Of a DNA stretch of 9,204 bases, positions 6,492 to 9,204 are shown in pieces. The stretch comes from Flavipsychrobacter stenotrophus. GTDB lineage: Bacteria > Bacteroidota > Bacteroidia > Chitinophagales > Chitinophagaceae. The notes below the pieces were generated by a model, which searched no databases, was not told where the DNA came from, and was given only the letters and a program-made list of their open reading frames with translations. How positions within the stretch are numbered: position 1 is the stretch's first letter; every line of letters begins with the position of its first letter. Location: positions 1 to 9,204 of the forward strand of contig CANBTK010000042.1 of assembly GCA_947372365.1 (NCBI GenBank), written 5' to 3'. Both the position numbers and the translations under genes were made by a program.

Positions 6492-7582
6492 ATTGATTTA
6501 TGTATCACGCCGCCACCTACAACGTCATCACCCTCATAGAAAACAGCCGACTGGCCCGGGGCTATGCTATTCACCGAATGGTTAAATAGGACATGTGCAC
6601 CACCGTCCATCGGGGTGATGATGCTCTCCGTCCCAGGGTCGCGATAGCGAATCTTGGTAACGGCCTCCATACTGGCAGGTAGGGTAGCGTACTTTACCAT
6701 ATTAATGCCCTTTACCATCATTTCGCTGGCTTCCAGTTCGTGGGCTTCGCCCAGCACCACTGTATTGCTTTCAGGTTGTATGTGAGTAACGAACATAGGT
6801 TTACCAAAGGCTATTTCAAGCCCCTTGCGCTGGCCTATGGTATAAAAGGGGTAACCCTTATGCTTGCCTACAATTGTGCCATCAGTGAGTACAAAATTAC
6901 CACCATTTACACGTTCTTCCAGCCCGTTCACATTGCGCTTCAGGACGCCCCGGTAGTCGTTATCAGGCACAAAACAAATTTCGTAGCTTTCTGCTTTCTT
7001 GCTCAGGTCTTCGTAGCCCATATCCAGTGCCAGTTGGCGAACCTCTGTTTTTAGCATATCTCCCAGGGGGTATATACTGCGGCTCAGGCATTCCTGCCCA
7101 AGGCCCCAAAGCACATAGCTCTGGTCTTTGGTAAGGTCGCGGGCTTTCGATAGCACAAAACGTTCGTTTTCCTCCCTCACTTTTACATAGTGGCCTGTCG
7201 CAATGAAATCGCAGCCCAGTGCATCGGCACGCTTAAGCAATGCAGCCCATTTTATATGGGTATTGCACAGCACACAAGGATTAGGGGTGCGGCCCGCAAC
7301 ATATTCTTCTATAAAGTTCTCTATTACAAAACCGCCGAATTCCTCACGGATATCCAGTACATAATGCGGGAAGCCGTGCTCCACAGCAGCCATGCGCGCA
7401 TCATTAAACGAATCCAGGTTGCAGCATCCAGTTTCCTTTTTGCCACCGCCCGACGATGCATAGTCCCATGTTTTCATGGTAATGCCTACTACTTCATAAC
7501 CCTGGTTGTGGAGTATAAGTGCGCTTACAGTACTATCAATACCGCCGCTCATAGCTACCAGAACCTTACCCATTTTACTCAT
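6476..7582 (-). CDS. mnmA: tRNA-uridine 2-sulfurtransferase MnmA
   Basis: MnmA makes 2-thiouridine at wobble position 34 of tRNA-Lys, -Glu and -Gln. It adenylates the uridine C2 and transfers sulfur from an IscS-derived persulfide. The 368-residue length is normal. The N-terminal PP-loop ATPase motif SGGIDST is at 12-18. The catalytic cysteines are visible: C106 in NPCVLCN, corresponding to E. coli C102, and C203 in SYEICFVPDNDY, corresponding to E. coli C199. ATGHYV (128-133) and KDQSYVLWGL (152-161) are standard family motifs, and the C-terminal beta-barrel carries 'RYRDPG' and 'IAPGQSAVFYEGDDVVGGGVI'. The pair C53-C54 in KETGCCNLDS is, as I recall, common in Bacteroidota MnmA. The start at 7582 (MSKMGKVLVAMSGG) is preferred over the Met three codons later, though either works. 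A TACCTTTG box 8 nt upstream predicts a nearly leaderless mRNA. Upstream of it is the 7 bp repeat array. Confidence 0.97.
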   Translation of the reverse strand: MSKMGKVLVAMSGGIDSTVSALILHNQGYEVVGITMKTWDYASSGGGKKETGCCNLDSFNDARMAAVEHGFPHYVLDIREEFGGFVIENFIEEYVAGRTPNPCVLCNTHIKWAALLKRADALGCDFIATGHYVKVREENERFVLSKARDLTKDQSYVLWGLGQECLSRSIYPLGDMLKTEVRQLALDMGYEDLSKKAESYEICFVPDNDYRGVLKRNVNGLEERVNGGNFVLTDGTIVGKHKGYPFYTIGQRKGLEIAFGKPMFVTHIQPESNTVVLGEAHELEASEMMVKGINMVKYATLPASMEAVTKIRYRDPGTESIITPMDGGAHVLFNHSVNSIAPGQSAVFYEGDDVVGGGVIHKSMGGKY

Positions 7583-7589
7583 AAGGCTG

Positions 7590-7597
7590 CAAAGGTA
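7590..7597 (-). promoter_or_regulatory. Bacteroidota -7 promoter box of mnmA
   Basis: The minus strand reads TACCTTTG from 7597 to 7590, an exact match to TAnnTTTG, the -7 element used by the Bacteroidota primary sigma factor. It ends 7 nt before the mnmA ATG at 7582, so transcription would start within a few bases of the start codon. I see no TTG at the expected -33 position, so the support rests on the -7 element and its placement. Confidence 0.55.
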
Positions 7598-7649
7598 AGT
7601 AATACTGAGTTTATTGATATTTGATGGGCTTATAGGGGTATTGGGGGGT

Positions 7650-7754
7650 AGTCATTAGTCGTAAGTTGTAAGTCATTAGTCATTAGTCGTAAGTTTTAAG
7701 TCGTCAGTCATAGGTTGAAAGTCGTAGGTCATAAGTCGTAAGTTGTAAGTCGAA
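7650..7754. repeat. Fifteen-copy heptanucleotide tandem array (AGTCRTA)
   Basis: The stretch divides without gaps into fifteen 7 bp units: AGTCATT, AGTCGTA, AGTTGTA, AGTCATT, AGTCATT, AGTCGTA, AGTTTTA, AGTCGTC, AGTCATA, GGTTGAA, AGTCGTA, GGTCATA, AGTCGTA, AGTTGTA and AGTCGAA. Positions 2-3 (GT) are invariant and the rest varies by a few substitutions, with no indel, so the phase is kept over 105 bp. It lies between the 7802 gene fragment and the mnmA promoter. I recall similar GTCGTAAGTC-type heptamer arrays between genes of other Bacteroidota; this is unverified. It is not coding, since plus-strand frames hit TAA or TAG repeatedly. Confidence 0.9.
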
Positions 7755-7801
7755 AACCTTATGCAGTGCGCCATAAACCGAAGAAAGCCATGGAGGGCAT
7801 T

Positions 7802-8026
7802 TTAGAAGTTGCGGGCAATGCCAATTTCATTGGCGCTTGGGGCAATAAAGCTGTAATTTCCGTAGCCATTCCGGGTATAAACGGTGGCGGCGACCGCCCT
7901 TGGTAAACCTATTACCACAACTCCAACCCCAGCCAGGGCTATAACCGCAGCTTTCTTGCTGTCGGTTGAGGTTGCACCATTTACAATCCCTTTTATAATA
8001 AGCCCACACCCAAGAATGGCTACCAA
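7802..8026 (-). pseudogene. 5'-truncated paralogue of the Gly-rich membrane protein at 8611-9063
   Basis: The 74-codon frame ends SFIAPSANEIGIARNF, which aligns with the C-terminus GFVAPKNNEMGIAYNF of the gene at 8611-9063. The preceding segments also align (GCGLIIKGIVNGATS with GGGMLICGIVWGSAT, then a hydrophobic Gly/Val-rich helix). It has no ATG: the first usable codon is TTG at 8026, three codons after an in-frame TAG. Just upstream, in a second frame, NIGKIG (about 8050-8030) matches SKIGRG of the paralogue, and the DNA between AAAATTGG and GGCTT is about 11 bases shorter here, so a deletion has shifted the frame. The signal peptide and first half are missing. The best reading is a decayed copy; a short TTG-started membrane peptide is the alternative. 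Confidence 0.6.
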
Positions 8027-8039
8027 TTTTACCTATATT

Positions 8040-8084
8040 GGCAACAACGCTTTGTTGCCCCTCTGAATTGTGTGCCGCTGCACA
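8040..8084. other. Two adjacent hairpins with the same loop
   Basis: GGCAACAA (8040-8047), loop CGCT, TTGTTGCC (8052-8059) is a perfect 8 bp stem. TGTGC (8071-8075), loop CGCT, GCACA (8080-8084) is a second, 5 bp stem with the same tetraloop. They lie just after the 8102-8470 gene in its reading direction. Neither is followed by a T-run, so they could act as Rho-dependent or processing signals for that gene, or be remnants at a rearrangement junction. Confidence 0.5.
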
Positions 8085-8101
8085 AGGCCTGTTAACTAAC
8101 G

Positions 8102-8470
8102 CTACCAGTCGTCTGTTACTGTTCCAAAGTGTGGGATAGAATTGAATGTTAGCAACTTATTTTTATAGGAAAAAACCTCATTTATTTTGCCAATATAGCT
8201 TCCTATTGACTCTAAAGTTAATGTTTGGTCTGCTACAATTTCAGAAACAGCCTTTTCAATAGTTTGAGGGCTCAAATCTTTAATTACAAGCATATCCGAT
8301 GCCCAAAAATAACTATCTGTTGAACTATTCATCAGCTTCTTGATATTATCCAATGTAAAGAGGGTAATAACATATACATTCTCATTTTCTAATATTACAT
8401 CAACATCAATGTTGTCGTCAAGTATATCAGAAATGCTATAACCTGCGGGAAAGAATAGTTTAAAATTCAT
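8102..8470 (-). CDS. AT-rich orphan gene, acidic 122-residue protein
   Basis: No family is recognised. The product begins MNFKLFFPAGYSISDILDDNIDVDVILENENVYVITLFTL (given in parts: residues 1-20 and 21-40) and is acidic, soluble-looking, without a signal peptide or membrane helix. It has an alpha/beta pattern and ends HFGTVTDDW. Hand count gives about 32% G+C over 8101-8460, against 58% in a sampled stretch of mnmA (7081-7140), so its base composition differs sharply from the housekeeping genes and suggests transfer from elsewhere. No Shine-Dalgarno sequence precedes the ATG at 8470. It lies between the broken and intact copies of the same small membrane-protein family. Small acidic AT-rich proteins in such patches are often immunity or antitoxin-like proteins, but nothing in the sequence proves this and no toxin gene is visible in the window. 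Confidence 0.6.
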   Translation of the reverse strand: MNFKLFFPAGYSISDILDDNIDVDVILENENVYVITLFTLDNIKKLMNSSTDSYFWASDMLVIKDLSPQTIEKAVSEIVADQTLTLESIGSYIGKINEVFSYKNKLLTFNSIPHFGTVTDDW

Positions 8471-8610
8471 TATTTGTAAGCGCTATTTAAATAAATAATT
8501 AATCACTTGTTTTTGGTTGTCTTTATTGGTAAAAGATAAAGAGGGTGATATAAAATAGGGTTTCTATTTTCATGGCATGCAGCTTTTTCAAATAATGCTG
8601 ACTAAAATAG

Positions 8611-9063
8611 CTAAAAATTATAAGCTATACCCATTTCATTGTTTTTCGGTGCAACAAAACCAACTCGCTTCGTTTTTCTGGTTGCATTATAGATGCCGCC
8701 AACAATAGCTGTAAAACCACCCAATACTATAGCCAGAAACCCAAAAAAAAGTAGTGCCCAGGCCCCGTCAGGGACGAAGGCATACCCGCCGCGCTTCGGT
8801 GTTGCCGAGCCCCATACAATGCCGCAGATAAGCATACCACCGCCACCTATCATCATGCCCCTGCCAATTTTTGAAACCATGCACTTGTGGCGTATTGGGC
8901 TGTAGGCACTGGCCCTGGCGGGCGTGTACTGCCGTAGCGTAGCTTTCTGTGCTTCGTAAACCGCGGCTATTGAAGCGGCGGCCTTTATGGGCATAGCTGC
9001 ATACAATTGTGGCATTGCTGCAAGGGTAAAAAGTATTGCGAGTAAAAATCCCCTGATTTTCAT
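8611..9063 (-). CDS. Gly-rich membrane protein with signal peptide, intact paralogue
   Basis: A 150-residue protein of unknown function. It has a signal peptide (1-22, MKIRGFLLAILFTLAAMPQLYA), an Ala-rich exported or periplasmic segment with basic residues (about 23-66), and two predicted membrane helices with many small residues: 68-85 (RGMMIGGGGMLICGIVWG) and 101-125 (AWALLFFGFLAIVLGGFTAIVGGIY). A basic linker (NATRKTKR) leads to the C-terminal motif GFVAPKNNEMGIAYNF, shared with the broken copy at 7802-8026. Gly-zipper-like helices could allow oligomerisation, but this is inference. The start at 9063 is the only Met in front of the signal peptide. CAAAAGTG at 9091-9098 (minus CACTTTTG) matches five of the six defined bases of the -7 box. 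Two matching inverted repeats at 9120-9173 lie upstream and could be operator sites for this gene. Confidence 0.75.
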   Translation of the reverse strand: MKIRGFLLAILFTLAAMPQLYAAMPIKAAASIAAVYEAQKATLRQYTPARASAYSPIRHKCMVSKIGRGMMIGGGGMLICGIVWGSATPKRGGYAFVPDGAWALLFFGFLAIVLGGFTAIVGGIYNATRKTKRVGFVAPKNNEMGIAYNF

Positions 9064-9119
9064 TGTAGTGTTTTTTGGTTAACGATGTTGCAAAAGTGGG
9101 GCATATTTTTCGCCAAATG

Positions 9120-9173
9120 TTTGACAAATGTCAAGTTCGGGCCGCGGCCTTCTTTATTTGACTTTTGTCAAAT
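9120..9173. promoter_or_regulatory. Paired TTTGAC-N4-GTCAAA inverted repeats, candidate operators
   Basis: Site 1 (9120-9135) reads TTTGACAAATGTCAAG. Site 2 (9156-9173) reads ATTTGACTTTTGTCAAAT, with perfect 7 bp arms around a TTTT spacer. Both fit TTTGAC-N4-GTCAA(A/G), and their centres are 37 bp apart. Between them is a perfect 10 bp palindrome GGCCGCGGCC (9140-9149). Repetition of the same dyad suggests binding sites for a dimeric regulator. They lie 57-110 bp upstream of the 9063 start; they could equally serve a gene beyond the right edge. Confidence 0.5.
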
Positions 9174-9204
9174 TGCCCAAAAGGCAAAAAAACATGTGCT
9201 AACA

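Noticed and set aside
7190..7624. 144-codon plus-strand ORF over the start of mnmA
   Set aside because: It is antisense to the well-supported MnmA PP-loop region and covers the mnmA promoter.
9173..9187. TTGCC-CAAAA-GGCAA hairpin as a terminator
   Set aside because: The stem is only 5 bp and no T-run follows in either direction; the plus-strand side is followed by A residues.

Overview
The window comes from a member of the Bacteroidota, most likely Chitinophagaceae or a relative (the family is inference). The evidence is a subtilisin-like protease with a C-terminal type IX secretion sorting domain, a DUF2490-type outer-membrane protein, a Bacteroidota-type -7 box (TAnnTTTG) directly in front of mnmA, starts that do not depend on Shine-Dalgarno sequences, and dispersed short repeats typical of this phylum.

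Layout. Bases 67-1415 (+) hold rimM and trmD, two conserved genes of ribosome and tRNA maturation, separated by a spacer carrying a dispersed palindromic repeat. A DUF2490 protein gene (1427-2191, -) converges on trmD. Bases 2192-2948 hold no convincing gene. They contain an intrinsic terminator active on the minus strand (2363-2395), a four-copy array of about 25 bp (2471-2569) and about 350 further bases without a gene. To their right is a compact minus-strand operon, read right to left: a lipoprotein (5945-5115), a secreted S8 protease (5107-3431) and a small signal-peptide protein ending in Arg-Gly-Pro-Pro-Ala-Thr-Ala (3419-2949). The gaps are 7 and 11 bp. Next come a small three-helix membrane protein (6405-6100, -) and mnmA (7582-6476, -), separated by a hairpin that overlaps the mnmA stop. 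A 15-copy array of 7 bp units lies upstream of mnmA. The right end (7755-9204) looks like an accessory patch: a 5'-broken copy of a small Gly-rich membrane protein, an AT-rich orphan gene, an intact paralogue of the broken copy, and two matching inverted repeats that look like operators.

How the genes fit together. rimM, trmD and mnmA are housekeeping functions: 16S processing, m1G37 and s2U34 tRNA modification. The lipoprotein, protease and RGPP protein are probably one transcript of exported products, apparently ending at the terminator at 2363 after an untranslated tail of about 550 nt.

The most interesting point is the RGPP protein. An export signal at the N-terminus plus an RGPP motif four codons before the stop resembles regulatory translation-arrest peptides of the RAPP/RAGP type. 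Here no same-strand gene lies between it and the terminator, so it appears to be an orphan leader, a control on its own transcript, or the remains of a system that lost its target.
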